Source: Bradyrhizobium retamae
Lineage (GTDB): Bacteria; Pseudomonadota; Alphaproteobacteria; Rhizobiales; Xanthobacteraceae
DNA: 64,000 nt
Assembly (NCBI RefSeq): GCF_001440415.1
Contig: NZ_LLYA01000146.1
Span: 54,091 to 118,090 of the forward strand
Reading direction: 5' to 3'
Positions 8,224 to 17,227 of the stretch are shown here, piece by piece. How positions within the stretch are numbered: the stretch's first letter is position 1; each line of letters begins with the position of its first letter. The notes beneath the pieces were generated by a model that was given only the letters and a program-made list of their open reading frames with translations, was not told where the DNA came from and ran no database searches. A program made the position numbers and the translations under genes.

Positions 8224-8994
8224 TTAGCCCATGACCGCGCGGGCGCGCTTGCCGTGAAAATATTGCCTCAGCCAGGGATGCTGCGAGGCCTGCATATCGG
8301 CAATCGATCCTGCCGCAATGATCTTACCGTTCCCTAAAACCGCGATGCGGTCGCAGGCCGTATAAAGGCTGTCGAGATCATGAGTTACCATGAAAACCGT
8401 CAGGCCCAAAGTACGCTGCAGGGTGCGTACCAGCTCGTCGAAGTCCCCGGCGCCGATCGGATCGAGCCCTGAGGTCGGCTCGTCCAGGAACACCAGCTCG
8501 GGGTCGAGTGCCAGCGCGCGCGCCAGCGCCACGCGCTTGATCATGCCGCCCGACAGTTCGGACGGATAGCGGTCGGCGACTTCGGGCCGCAGGCCCACCA
8601 TGCCGAGCTTGGCCACCATGATCTCGTCGAGCAGCCGCTGCGAGACGTTGAGATATTCGCGCACCGGAAACTGGATGTTCTGCCGCACGGTAAGAGAAGA
8701 AAACAGCGCGCCTTGCTGAAACAGGATGCCCCAGCGGCGCTCGACGCCGCGGCGTTCGGAGGCGCTCGCCGCATCGAGATCGACGCCGAACACCTCGATG
8801 CGTCCACTGAGCTTGGGCACCAGACCGATGATGGTGCGCGTCAGCACCGATTTTCCGGCGCCCGACGGGCCGACAAATCCCAAGATCTCGCCGCGCTTGA
8901 CGTCGAGGTTGAGTCCGTCGAGCACCCGCGTCTTGCCGAACTGCACGGTGATGTCGCGGACCCGGATGATCGCGTCGGAAATCTCACCCAGCAT
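8224..8994 (-). CDS. mlaF: MlaF-type ABC transporter ATP-binding protein
   Basis: A 256-residue cytoplasmic ATPase that powers lipid movement by the MlaE permease. It has the Walker A motif GPSGAGKS, the signature LSGGMIKR (the M after LSGG is characteristic of MlaF rather than of importers), the Walker B motif ELVFLDEPTSGLD and the switch histidine in MVTHDLDSL. The ATG at 8994 lies two bases after the mlaE stop; a GTG at 9000 would instead give a 4-base GTGA overlap. Either way translation is likely coupled to mlaE. Confidence 0.92.
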   Translation of the reverse strand: MLGEISDAIIRVRDITVQFGKTRVLDGLNLDVKRGEILGFVGPSGAGKSVLTRTIIGLVPKLSGRIEVFGVDLDAASASERRGVERRWGILFQQGALFSSLTVRQNIQFPVREYLNVSQRLLDEIMVAKLGMVGLRPEVADRYPSELSGGMIKRVALARALALDPELVFLDEPTSGLDPIGAGDFDELVRTLQRTLGLTVFMVTHDLDSLYTACDRIAVLGNGKIIAAGSIADMQASQHPWLRQYFHGKRARAVMG

Positions 8995-8996
8995 GG

Positions 8997-10250
8997 TCAC
9001 ATTCCGATCGACGCGAAGAAGATGGCGAACACGCCATCCATCACGATCACGAAGAAGATTCCCTTCACCACCGAGGACGTCGTGTGCTGCCCGAGCGATT
9101 CAGCGCTGCCCTGCACGGCCAGTCCCTCGACGCAGGCGACGATGCCGATGACAGCCGCCATCACCGGCGCCTTGATAAGGCCGACGATGAAATGGTCGAT
9201 CGAGATGGCGTCGCGCAGCCGCAGCAGGAAAGCCTCGGGTTCGACCCCGCCATAGAGCCACGCCACCAGCCCGCCGCCGTAAAGCGCCGCCATCGCGCCG
9301 AGGAACGCCAATATCGGCAATGCCAGCACCAACGCCAGCATCCGCGGCAGGATCAAAACCTCAATCGGATCGAAGCCCATGGTGCGCAGCGCGTCGATCT
9401 CTTCCCGCATCTTCATCGAGCCGAGCTCGGCGGTGTAGGCCGAACCCGAGCGTCCCGCTACCATGATCGCCACCAGGAGCACGCCAATCTCGCGCAGCAC
9501 CAGCACGCCCAGCATGTCCACCACGAAGATGTCGGCGCCGAATTTGCGGAAATGGAAAATACCCTGTTGCGAAATGATACAGCCGATCAGGAACGTGATC
9601 AGCACCACGATCGGCACCGCGCGCCAGCACACCTGCTCGAGGTGATGGATGGTCGAGGTCAGGCGGAAGTGGCGGGGACGAATCAGGACATGGGCTGCCG
9701 CGGTGAGCACCGCGCCCAGCATATCGATCAGCCCAATCAAGGTGCCGCCGATGCCGGCCACGGCGCGGCCGATCTGCTCCAGCATGCCGGTGATCGTCAG
9801 TCGGTCGGTTTCGACGATTGGCTCGGCCTTCACCCGCCGCACCTCGTCGACCAGGCTCGAATAATTGGCCGAGAGCCCGGCGATCTGGGCCTCGACGCCG
9901 CCATGGGTCAGGCTGCGGCGCAGCCGCTCGATCAGCCAGGCGCCGAACGTGTCGAGCTTCGACACCTGCGAGACGTCGATGGAGATGCTGGGCCGGGTGC
10001 CGCCGAGCTTCTCGGCGTCGGCGACCATGCGTTCCAGCACCGGCGCAAAGCGCGCCGTCCAGGAGCCGGCAGCACACAGCGCCAGCCCGTCGCCTCTGGC
10101 TATCCGCTCCAATGTCGGGTCGCCGCTCACCAATGCCCACCCCTCGGCGGATACCGATGCGAATCCCTTGGGTTCCGCACGCCGTATTGCCTTGTCGAAT
10201 CTGTCCCTAACCAGCCATAGTTGGTAGCGGCGGGCAAGCTTGCGGTTCAC
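8997..10250 (-). CDS. mlaE: MlaE-type lipid transport permease with N-terminal STAS domain
   Basis: The C-terminal 250 residues are a MlaE/TGD1-type permease, with the hallmark segments GVLVLREIGVLLVAIMVAGR, AYTAELGSMKMREEIDALRTMG and the C-terminal VEGLAVQGSAESLGQHTTSSVVKG. About 150 residues before it form a STAS domain (SIDVSQVSKLDTFGAWLIERL), equivalent to the separate MlaB protein of E. coli. The start is unsure: the frame is open to 10370, but that would overlap the divergent epimerase gene; the GTG at 10250 avoids this, and a TTG/GTG near 10120 preceded by GAGGGG is a shorter alternative. First gene of mlaEFD. Confidence 0.88.
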   Translation of the reverse strand: MNRKLARRYQLWLVRDRFDKAIRRAEPKGFASVSAEGWALVSGDPTLERIARGDGLALCAAGSWTARFAPVLERMVADAEKLGGTRPSISIDVSQVSKLDTFGAWLIERLRRSLTHGGVEAQIAGLSANYSSLVDEVRRVKAEPIVETDRLTITGMLEQIGRAVAGIGGTLIGLIDMLGAVLTAAAHVLIRPRHFRLTSTIHHLEQVCWRAVPIVVLITFLIGCIISQQGIFHFRKFGADIFVVDMLGVLVLREIGVLLVAIMVAGRSGSAYTAELGSMKMREEIDALRTMGFDPIEVLILPRMLALVLALPILAFLGAMAALYGGGLVAWLYGGVEPEAFLLRLRDAISIDHFIVGLIKAPVMAAVIGIVACVEGLAVQGSAESLGQHTTSSVVKGIFFVIVMDGVFAIFFASIGM

Positions 10251-10269
10251 AAAATTGCCAGATTTTAAA

Positions 10270-11265
10270 ATGACTTCCGGCCTATCTCGAAAGTTTGCCG
10301 TCAGCATCGAACGCTGGCCCATCGCAGGCGCGTTCACCATCAGCCGCGGCGCCAAGACCGAAGCGGTCACCGTCGTCGCCGCCGTGAGCCAGGGGGACTG
10401 TACTGGGCGCGGCGAGTGCGTGCCCTACCCGCGTTACGGCGAGACGGCGGAAGCGACGCTTGAAGCCCTTAATGCGATGCAGGAACCTCTTGCCGAGGGA
10501 CTGGACCGAGCGGCGCTGCAAGCGGCGATGCCGGCCGGCGCCGCCCGTAACGCGCTGGATTGCGCGCTATTGGACTTCGAAGCCAAGAGCTCCGGCCAAC
10601 GGATATGGACTCTGCTCGGACGGCCGGCGCCGCGCCCCTGCACCACCGCCTTCACGATTTCGCTCGGCACGCCGGAGGCGATGGCGTCGGCAACGGCCAA
10701 GGCCGCGCATCGGCCGCTCTTAAAGATCAAGCTCGGCGGCGATGGCGATGACGCGCGGATTGCGGCGGTACGCAAGGCGGCTCCCGAATCCGAATTGATC
10801 GTCGATGCCAACGAAGCCTGGACGGCGGACAATCTCGAATACCTCCTCGCCGCCTGCGCCAACGCCGGGGTCACGCTGGTCGAGCAGCCGCTGCCGGCCG
10901 GGCGCGACGAGGCGCTGGCCCGCATCAAGCGCCCGGTCGCGGTCTGCGCCGACGAAAGCGTGCACGACCGCGCCTCGCTGGAAGGCCTGCGCACGCGCTA
11001 CGATGCCGTCAACATCAAGCTCGACAAGACCGGCGGGCTGACGGAGGCGCTCGCAATGGCAGATGCCGCCCAGACGCTCGGCTTCGAGATCATGATCGGC
11101 TGCATGGTCGCGACCTCGCTGGCGATGGCGCCGGCCATGCTGCTCGCGCAGCAGGCGAGATTCGTCGATCTCGATGGCCCCCTGTTGCTGGCGCGCGACC
11201 GCGACGGCGGCCTGCGCTACGACGGCAGCCTAGTCTATCCGCCGGAAGCCGCCTTGTGGGGCTGA
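10270..11265 (+). CDS. Dipeptide epimerase (L-Ala-D/L-Glu epimerase type), enolase superfamily
   Basis: A 331-residue member of the mandelate racemase/muconate lactonizing enzyme group. Visible catalytic elements are the KxK motif (LLKIKLGG), the metal ligands in IVDANEAW, LVEQPL and CADESV, and the second catalytic lysine in NIKLDKTGG. The spacing and the sequence around the KxK fit L-Ala-D/L-Glu epimerases (YcjG/DgcA type) that act in recycling of murein peptides. The ATG at 10270 starts the conserved sequence; an upstream in-frame ATG at 10240 would overlap mlaE. Its last 31 bases overlap the end of the convergent MFS gene. Substrate is inferred by family; other dipeptides are possible. 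Confidence 0.82.
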   Translation: MTSGLSRKFAVSIERWPIAGAFTISRGAKTEAVTVVAAVSQGDCTGRGECVPYPRYGETAEATLEALNAMQEPLAEGLDRAALQAAMPAGAARNALDCALLDFEAKSSGQRIWTLLGRPAPRPCTTAFTISLGTPEAMASATAKAAHRPLLKIKLGGDGDDARIAAVRKAAPESELIVDANEAWTADNLEYLLAACANAGVTLVEQPLPAGRDEALARIKRPVAVCADESVHDRASLEGLRTRYDAVNIKLDKTGGLTEALAMADAAQTLGFEIMIGCMVATSLAMAPAMLLAQQARFVDLDGPLLLARDRDGGLRYDGSLVYPPEAALWG

Positions 11266-12437
11266 TGCGCGAGCCGGTCCCGCGCCAGCCAGACCACCAG
11301 CCCGCCGACAGCGGCCATCGCCGCCATCACGTAGTAGATGCCTTGTCCCCAGGTCTCGTAGATCGTGCCTGACCCGATAGAGGCGAGGCCGGCGACGATG
11401 CCGCCGCAGGCGGTCAGATAGCCCTGTGCCCGCGCCATCACGTGGCCGGGCACGTGATGCAGCATCAATCCCATGATGCCGACCTGCGTCAATCCGAAAC
11501 TCAGCGCATGCGCGAGCTGGACGATCGCAAGGATAGCGAGCGGCAGGTCCTGCGCCGTTAGCACCCAGCGCGCGGCCGCGCTCAGCGCCGCGATCACCAC
11601 CAGCATCGACGGCTGCAGGGTGAACCGCGGCGACAGGGCGAACAGCACGATCTCGGCGATCACGCCGAGCACCCACAGAACTGCAATCGTCAGTCCGTCG
11701 AACCCCGCTTGTTGCCAGGCAATCGACGCGAAAATGTAATAGGCGGCATGGCTTCCCTGGATCAGCGCCGACGCCACGATGATCGCTATGAAGCCGCCGT
11801 CGCGTAGCAGCGTGCTCGCGTCGCCGGCGGCCGGGCGGACGGTCTTGACGTCATTCAATGGCTCCAGCGCAAGGCTGGCCAGCGCCCCGAGCGCCGCCGA
11901 GCCGGCGATGATCCAGATCAGGTTTCGGGCGGCGATGAGGTCGAACAACATTCCGCAGACCAGCGCACCGAGGACAAAGGCCGCCGAGCCCCACAGTCGC
12001 AGCGGTCCGTAGTTGAGGCCGTAGCGCTTCACCCCCCGTAACGCATAGGCATCCGTGAGCGGCACCAGAGGCGTCCACAGGCAGCAGGTCAGCGCGTAGA
12101 TCAGGAACACCAGTACCGGCAAATGCTGGGTGCCCAGCACGAAAAAGCCCAAAGCGGTGGCGAAGGCGGTCAAGATGATGCCGCCGCGCAAGGCCTGCCG
12201 ACGTTCCGCAAGGCTTGTCACCACCGGAAGGGCGGTGAATCGGCTCACCGGCGGCACGGCCGTGATCAGCCCTATCCAAAACGCATCGATCCCGACTGCC
12301 TTCAACCATACCGTGAAAAACGGCAGATGGGTGCCGGTCATGCCGAACAGCGTGCCGTAAAACAGCGCCATCCGGGTGGCGAATCGCTTCGATGCACCTT
12401 GAGAAGCGATGGGGATTTGTGATTCGCTTGGCATCAA
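11235..12437 (-). CDS. MFS transporter, HcaT/nucleoside-symporter-like (MFS_1_like)
   Basis: A 400-residue inner-membrane carrier with about 12 hydrophobic segments. The start of TM1 (RMALFYGTLFGMTGTHLPFF), the loop with LAERRQALRGG, and the block YGPLRLWGSAAFVLGALVCG resemble the 3-phenylpropionate permease HcaT / MFS_1_like family, in which R-x-WGS after TM4 is conserved. No catabolic genes accompany it, so the substrate is unknown. It is divergent from the next gene with a 72-base gap and converges, with overlap, on the epimerase gene. Confidence 0.8.
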   Translation of the reverse strand: MMPSESQIPIASQGASKRFATRMALFYGTLFGMTGTHLPFFTVWLKAVGIDAFWIGLITAVPPVSRFTALPVVTSLAERRQALRGGIILTAFATALGFFVLGTQHLPVLVFLIYALTCCLWTPLVPLTDAYALRGVKRYGLNYGPLRLWGSAAFVLGALVCGMLFDLIAARNLIWIIAGSAALGALASLALEPLNDVKTVRPAAGDASTLLRDGGFIAIIVASALIQGSHAAYYIFASIAWQQAGFDGLTIAVLWVLGVIAEIVLFALSPRFTLQPSMLVVIAALSAAARWVLTAQDLPLAILAIVQLAHALSFGLTQVGIMGLMLHHVPGHVMARAQGYLTACGGIVAGLASIGSGTIYETWGQGIYYVMAAMAAVGGLVVWLARDRLAHQPHKAASGG

Positions 12438-12509
12438 TTCAATTGCGATTCGGTCAATATCGTGTTGTTTCGTTATCGCAATGCGCGCCGATTTGCGCGA
12501 GAGTTTGAC

Positions 12510-13850
12510 ATGGCCGACGAAGCATTCGCCCTTTCGCCGATCTCAGCACGCGCCGCGCTGCCGAGCGAGGAGGATTATGCTGCGATTGCCGAAGCCTTCA
12601 TGGAGACTTCGCGGGGCCGCTGGTTCCTGACCGAATACGCCAAGCGCAACCGCAACGCCGACACCCGCATGGTGCTGGACGCGGTGGCGCGGATCGAGCA
12701 GAGCCTCACCGCGCAACGGGAAGAGACCCTTCAGCGAGAAGCAAACCTGCAGCGGGAGGAAGGCCTTTCGGCGCAGCAGGCGGCCGAGGCCGTCGCAGCG
12801 GCAGCCGCGGCGCAAGAGCGCCTGACCGAGGCGCTTGCCGCCATCCGCGGCGCCGTCGAGGCGGCCGAGGAATCGGCGGTCGAGGCGCTCGACAGCCTCG
12901 CGCTGGAGCAGCGGCTGGCGCCGGTCCGCAAGGGCGCGCGGGTGCTGCGCGAAATCGCCTGGCGGTTGCGGGAAATCGGCAATGATGGGCGAATTTGCGA
13001 CCTGATCGATTCGCAGGTCACCGTCATCGAAAAGGGCACCGAACAGTTCTCCTCCGAGGAGGCGCGAGCAGCGCTGCGTGCGGCCTTCGCCGCCCTCCAG
13101 GGCCGGCTAGTGGAATTCGGGGACGACCAGTCGCCAGCGCCGGCTGCCGAGGCCGAGGCGGCGCCTTCCCGGGCAGCGGAGAAAGCCTTCGCGCAGGCAC
13201 CGGAAGCTGCCGAGACGCCATTCGCTTCGATGGCCGCATCCGCGGAGGCCGCGCTTGCTGCGGCGGAAGCCGCGCTGACGGATGCGGAAACGCCGCTGGC
13301 TGCCGAAATCGCCACGGCTCAAGAGGCCTCGGTCCAAGGTACCGCTGTGCAGGAAGCGGCCGTCAAAGACGCTGCTGCCCAAGACGCTGCTGCCCAGGAC
13401 GCTGCTGCCCAAGACAATTCCGTCCAGAACGCCGACGCCCAAGACGCTAATGTCCAAGACGCTGATGCGCGGGACGCTGATGCGCAAGACGAGGCGGTCC
13501 TCGACATGATCGCGATGGAGATGGGCGCACCGGATCCGATCAGCGACGAGGAGATCGCCGAAGCGATAGCCGAGCAGGTCCGTCTGGCGGAGCCTGCGCC
13601 GATTGCTCCCAAGATCGTCGCCGAAGCGCCCGAACCGGTCGCCACACCGTCGCCGCCGCCGGTCCAACAGACGGTTCAGCCGCCTGCGCCGCCCGCTGCC
13701 GCACCGGCACCCGTCGCGGCAGTAGAAGTGTCGCTCGGCTCGACCCTCATCGCGAGCGGCATACTGCGAAAGCCCGTCACGCCGGCCAACGACCCGCTGG
13801 CGCCGATCCGGCGCATGAGCCAAGCCGAGAAGATCGCGTTCTTCTCGTAA
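12510..13850 (+). CDS. Unrecognised Ala/Asp/Gln-rich protein with pentapeptide repeats
   Basis: A 446-residue protein that I do not recognise. The first 200 residues look globular or helical, with a motif (AFMETSRGRWFLTEYAKR, NRNADTRMVLDAVARIE) and a coiled-coil stretch rich in Q, E and A. The middle is acidic low complexity with tandem 5-residue repeats (DAAAQ type, about residues 272-326), then a proline-rich segment, ending in a tail, DPLAPIRRMSQAEKIAFFS, that looks like a conserved short binding motif. No signal peptide or TM helix is seen. The ATG at 12510 was preferred to 12462 because the conserved sequence starts there. It is a soluble scaffold or regulator by appearance only; a distant resemblance to the helical CheZ group is possible but not demonstrated. 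Confidence 0.65.
   Translation: MADEAFALSPISARAALPSEEDYAAIAEAFMETSRGRWFLTEYAKRNRNADTRMVLDAVARIEQSLTAQREETLQREANLQREEGLSAQQAAEAVAAAAAAQERLTEALAAIRGAVEAAEESAVEALDSLALEQRLAPVRKGARVLREIAWRLREIGNDGRICDLIDSQVTVIEKGTEQFSSEEARAALRAAFAALQGRLVEFGDDQSPAPAAEAEAAPSRAAEKAFAQAPEAAETPFASMAASAEAALAAAEAALTDAETPLAAEIATAQEASVQGTAVQEAAVKDAAAQDAAAQDAAAQDNSVQNADAQDANVQDADARDADAQDEAVLDMIAMEMGAPDPISDEEIAEAIAEQVRLAEPAPIAPKIVAEAPEPVATPSPPPVQQTVQPPAPPAAAPAPVAAVEVSLGSTLIASGILRKPVTPANDPLAPIRRMSQAEKIAFFS
13323..13487 (+). repeat. 15-bp minisatellite coding for DAxAQ pentapeptides
   Basis: Eleven consecutive 15-base units in frame, from 13323; the eight from 13368 on follow GACGCTGCTGCCCAA. The three units at 13368, 13383 and 13398 are nearly identical. 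The encoded pattern is [DE]-A-x-[AV]-[QK]. In-frame unit length means copy-number change would not break the gene. Confidence 0.88.
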
Positions 13851-13989
13851 AGCGCTGCCGCCTGAAGCTCACCGGCTTAGACGACGCGCCCGCAGCATTT
13901 GTTGTACCTGCGAATAGTTCGCTTTCCGGTTGATTCGCCTCACCGCCGAGATAAAGCTCGCACGGTTTGTCTTCCCAGCGGAGACAGCC

Positions 13990-14162
13990 GTGAAAACCAG
14001 GATCCTTGTCAATCCGATGGCCGGCAAGGGTAACTGCGGATCACCATCGACAGCGACCGTATGGACGGCGCCGACGTCGACGGCGAAAGCATCGGAAAAT
14101 TGCCGATGTCGGTGACGATGCTGCCGTTCCACCTGAAGGTGGCGGCGCTCAATCGGTCCTAG
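13990..14162 (+). pseudogene. Remnant of a diacylglycerol/lipid kinase (YegS/DgkB-like), internally deleted
   Basis: A GTG at 13990 starts VKTRILVNPMAGKG, the typical N-terminus of the DAGK catalytic family (strand followed by the NPxAGKG phosphate loop). Immediately afterwards, in another frame from 14034, the sequence reads LRITIDSDRMDGADVDGESIGK and then MSVTMLPFHLKVAAL before TAG at 14160, which fits the C-terminal beta domain of that family (DGE..G..P....LP..L.V). About 230 middle residues are missing and the frame changes at the junction, so this is a deletion remnant, not a gene. The rest of the 13851-14252 gap shows nothing else. Confidence 0.45.
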
Positions 14163-14252
14163 GGTGCCACTCCCGGTCGCATCGGGTTTCATTACGCTAA
14201 CACGACGCCGACTCGGGCGGCTTATTAGCGTCCATGCCCGATGGGACGATCC

Positions 14253-15854
14253 TCAATGCCCCACGTGAACAGCTCCACCAAGCTTGATCGTCCGCAGCAT
14301 CATGGCGAGTGGCACGGCGGCAAGCGAGATCAGCATCAAGACCCAAAAGGCATCCATGTAGGCGAGATACGATGCCTGTGTCTGCACCTGTTGTCCGATC
14401 CACTGGATCGCCTGATCATGCGCTTGGGCCAGTGAACTTCCGTGGCCGGCGAAGAAACTCGTGACCTGCTGCAGCGTATCCTGATATTGCGGATTGGACG
14501 GGAACACCTGCTCGATCAGCCGGCTCTGGTGGAACTGTTCGCGGTGCGTCAACACATTGGAGACGATCGAGACGCCGATCGAGCCCCCGGTGTTACGGGC
14601 TGCGTTGATCAGGGCGGAAGCCTGGTCGGTCTTGGATGGTTGAATGCCGTTATAGGATGCGGCCATGATCGGCACGAAGATCAGCGGCAGTCCGACGCCG
14701 AGCAGCATGCGCGAGCGCGCCAAGAACCAGAAGCCGATATCGGCGTAAACGTTGGTCATGGCGTACATGGAAAGAGCGCACACCACAGCGCCCGCGGCGA
14801 TCAAATATTTGGGCTGAACCTTGGCGGCCAGACGACCGACCACGAACATCATCATCATGGTGACCACTCCGCCCGGCGAGAGCACGAGGCCCGCCCAAGT
14901 GGCGGTGTAGCCGAAATCCTGCTGTACCAGTTGCGGCAGGAATTGCGTGGTCGCGAGCAGGATCGCCCCGGTCGACAGCATTACCAGGAAGCAGGCGCCG
15001 AACTGGCGCGTCGCTACCATGTGCAGATCGATGATCGGCTGTCGGCGGCTCAACTCCCACGGAATCATCAGGACGAACGCCAGGATGCAGATGATTGTGA
15101 ACGTCACGATGAAGGGCGAGCCGAACCAGTCGTCCTCCAGGCCACGGTCCAGCACGACCTCCAGGGCACCCAGGAAGGTCGCGACCAGCACGAAACCAAC
15201 CACATCGAATCCATCTCCTTGCTGCTGCCGTGCTTGCACGCGCGCGGTCGGGGACTCCCGCAGCAGCACAGCGATCAACGCCATCGCGATCACGCCGACC
15301 GGCACGTTGATCAAGAAGCACCAGTGCCAGGAGATATTGTCGGACAGCCAGCCGCCGAGCGTCGGCCCGATCACCGGGGCCACCACGACTGCGACGCCGA
15401 ACACGGCAAAGGCTTGGCCGCGCTTCGCCGGTGAAAACGAGTCTGCCAGGATTGACTGCGCGACCGGCACCATGCCCCCACCGCCGAAGCCCTGCAGGAT
15501 GCGGCACAACAGCAGCGTCGTCAGATTCGGAGCAAAGCCGCACAGCAGCGAGCTGACCGTGAATGCTCCGAGACAGATCAGGAAGAATGTTTTGCGGCCC
15601 AGCGTCCGGGCCAGGAAACTGGAGGCCGTCAGGATGATGGCATTGGAGACGAGATAGGTGGTGACCACCCAGGACGCCTCGTCCTGGCTCACCCCCATGC
15701 CGCCTGCAATATAGGGCAGCGCGACGTTAGCGATGGTGGTGTCAAGCACCTCCATGAAGCTTGCGAGCGCGACCAGCATAGCGATCATCCACGGATTAGC
15801 CACGCCGCCGCTCGCGGATGCGGAAGGCTCGGCCCGGATGACCGCGGAGCTCAC
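14253..15854 (-). CDS. emrB: DHA2-family multidrug efflux permease (EmrB type)
   Basis: A 533-residue, 14-TM major facilitator. Family marks are TM1 with FMEVLDTTIANVALPYIAG, the loop ARTLGRKTFFLICLG, the R-x-LQGFGGG motif C region (CRILQGFGGGGMVPVAQSIL) and GWLSDNISWHWCFLINVPVG. With the adjacent periplasmic adaptor it should form an EmrAB-type pump that, with a TolC-like channel not found here, exports hydrophobic drugs across both membranes. The start is a GTG whose GTGA overlaps the stop of emrA, so the two are translationally coupled. Confidence 0.92.
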   Translation of the reverse strand: MSSAVIRAEPSASASGGVANPWMIAMLVALASFMEVLDTTIANVALPYIAGGMGVSQDEASWVVTTYLVSNAIILTASSFLARTLGRKTFFLICLGAFTVSSLLCGFAPNLTTLLLCRILQGFGGGGMVPVAQSILADSFSPAKRGQAFAVFGVAVVVAPVIGPTLGGWLSDNISWHWCFLINVPVGVIAMALIAVLLRESPTARVQARQQQGDGFDVVGFVLVATFLGALEVVLDRGLEDDWFGSPFIVTFTIICILAFVLMIPWELSRRQPIIDLHMVATRQFGACFLVMLSTGAILLATTQFLPQLVQQDFGYTATWAGLVLSPGGVVTMMMMFVVGRLAAKVQPKYLIAAGAVVCALSMYAMTNVYADIGFWFLARSRMLLGVGLPLIFVPIMAASYNGIQPSKTDQASALINAARNTGGSIGVSIVSNVLTHREQFHQSRLIEQVFPSNPQYQDTLQQVTSFFAGHGSSLAQAHDQAIQWIGQQVQTQASYLAYMDAFWVLMLISLAAVPLAMMLRTIKLGGAVHVGH

Positions 15855-17128
15855 AGCTCGCTCCTCAGTCGCTCATAGAGGGAGGGCCTCGGATCAATCC
15901 GCGCGGTGGGGACTACCGACATGCCCGGGCCGAGCGCGACGTCGGTTGGCGGATTGTCCATGTCGATCTTGACGGGCACGCGCTGGACAATCTTGACATA
16001 GTTGCCGGTGGCATTCTGGGCCGGCAGCAGCGAGAACGCGGTACCGGAGCCGGGCTGGACGCTCGCGACATGGCCGTGGACCTTGCGTTCCGGATAGGCG
16101 TCGATCGCGAGCGTTACCGGATCGCCCGGCCGCATGCGGTCGAGTTGACTCTCCTTGAAGTTTGCCGTCACCCAGAGCTGATCGGGTACAAACATCGCCA
16201 GGCTATTGCCAGGCTGGGCGAATTGACCGGCCGCGGCGCTCAGGTTGACGACACGCCCCGGCTGGGCCGCCGTCACCGTCGTGTAGGACAGATTGAGTTG
16301 CGCCTGGTCGCGCTGGGCCTGCGCCTGGGCGAGGCTCGCAACAGCGCTCTTGCGCTGCGCCTGCAGCGCCTCGACTTGCCGATTCGCCAGCTTGAGGGTT
16401 GCCTGCGCGCTCAGTAGCGCAGCCTGCTGCTGATGCAGTTGCGAGGTGAACTGCTGGGCGTTCTGAACGGTGCCGTAGCCTGTTTGCTCCAGGTGCTGGA
16501 AGCGCGCCGCCTGTTGCTGCGCGAATACCAGTGCCGCCTGCGCCTGATCCACCTGCGCCTGGTTGGCGCCGATCTGTGCCTGCTGCACATCGAGCTGTGC
16601 GTCGATATTCTCGATGCTGGCCAGCGCCGCCGCGACCTGCGCCTGCGCCTGCTCGAGCGCCGTGCGAAAGTCGCGGTCATCGATGCGGGCGATCACGTCG
16701 CCGGCTTTGACGTGCTGGTTGTCGCTGACGGGGACGGCGGTGATGTAGCCTGAGACTTTCGGCGCGATCGAAAACTGCCGCGCCGCGACGAAGGCATCAT
16801 CGGTAGACTCGAAATGTCTCGCGTAGTCCATGTAGAGGTAGCCGCCGGCGATCGCGGAGGCGAGGAGCGCAGCCCCGATCGCGGAGACAACGGGGCGGCG
16901 ACGCAGGAAGCCGGCCCTGCGGTCTTTGCTCTGCGGCCGAACTGCTTCCGGCGGATCGGCTGAGGCAGGCGCCCTGGCAACCGGCTCTTCGTGCAGAAAC
17001 CGAGCCCGCGCGATGATTTCCTGCTGGTCGAATCCGACGCCGGGCTCGCGCGGGTCCGGGACGGATCGCGGGCTTTCGATCCCCTGGAGCCCCCGTCCGT
17101 CCCGTTCCAATACGTTGTATTCGGACAT
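15851..17128 (-). CDS. emrA: HlyD-family periplasmic adaptor of the efflux pump (EmrA type)
   Basis: A 425-residue membrane fusion protein. An 80-residue polar N-terminus precedes one TM helix (about 82-100), a barrel-lipoyl half (SIAPKVSGYITAVPVSDNQH), a long Q/A-rich alpha-helical hairpin (about 160-270), the second lipoyl half (TVTAAQPGRVVNLSAAAGQF) and a beta domain ending PGMSVVPTARIDPRP. It bridges EmrB to an outer-membrane channel. First gene of the emrAB pair, divergent from a TetR regulator; its promoter region carries a perfect palindrome at 17228-17246. Confidence 0.92.
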   Translation of the reverse strand: MSEYNVLERDGRGLQGIESPRSVPDPREPGVGFDQQEIIARARFLHEEPVARAPASADPPEAVRPQSKDRRAGFLRRRPVVSAIGAALLASAIAGGYLYMDYARHFESTDDAFVAARQFSIAPKVSGYITAVPVSDNQHVKAGDVIARIDDRDFRTALEQAQAQVAAALASIENIDAQLDVQQAQIGANQAQVDQAQAALVFAQQQAARFQHLEQTGYGTVQNAQQFTSQLHQQQAALLSAQATLKLANRQVEALQAQRKSAVASLAQAQAQRDQAQLNLSYTTVTAAQPGRVVNLSAAAGQFAQPGNSLAMFVPDQLWVTANFKESQLDRMRPGDPVTLAIDAYPERKVHGHVASVQPGSGTAFSLLPAQNATGNYVKIVQRVPVKIDMDNPPTDVALGPGMSVVPTARIDPRPSLYERLRSEL

Positions 17129-17227
17129 GCGGCCGCTCCTGCTGTCAGGCGACGCCTCAGCGACATCGAGAAAAGAAACTGCTCCGTTTCGATTCTCAGG
17201 TAATCAGGCAAACCGGTCCATCAATAG

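Noticed and set aside
6995..8227. 410-residue plus frame starting SLRGAKRRSNP
   Set aside because: Its start is the dispersed repeat and the remainder lies opposite mlaD; not a gene.
9084..10220. 378-residue frame opposite mlaE
   Set aside because: Shadow of the MlaE reading frame; His/Gln/Asp-rich without any domain.
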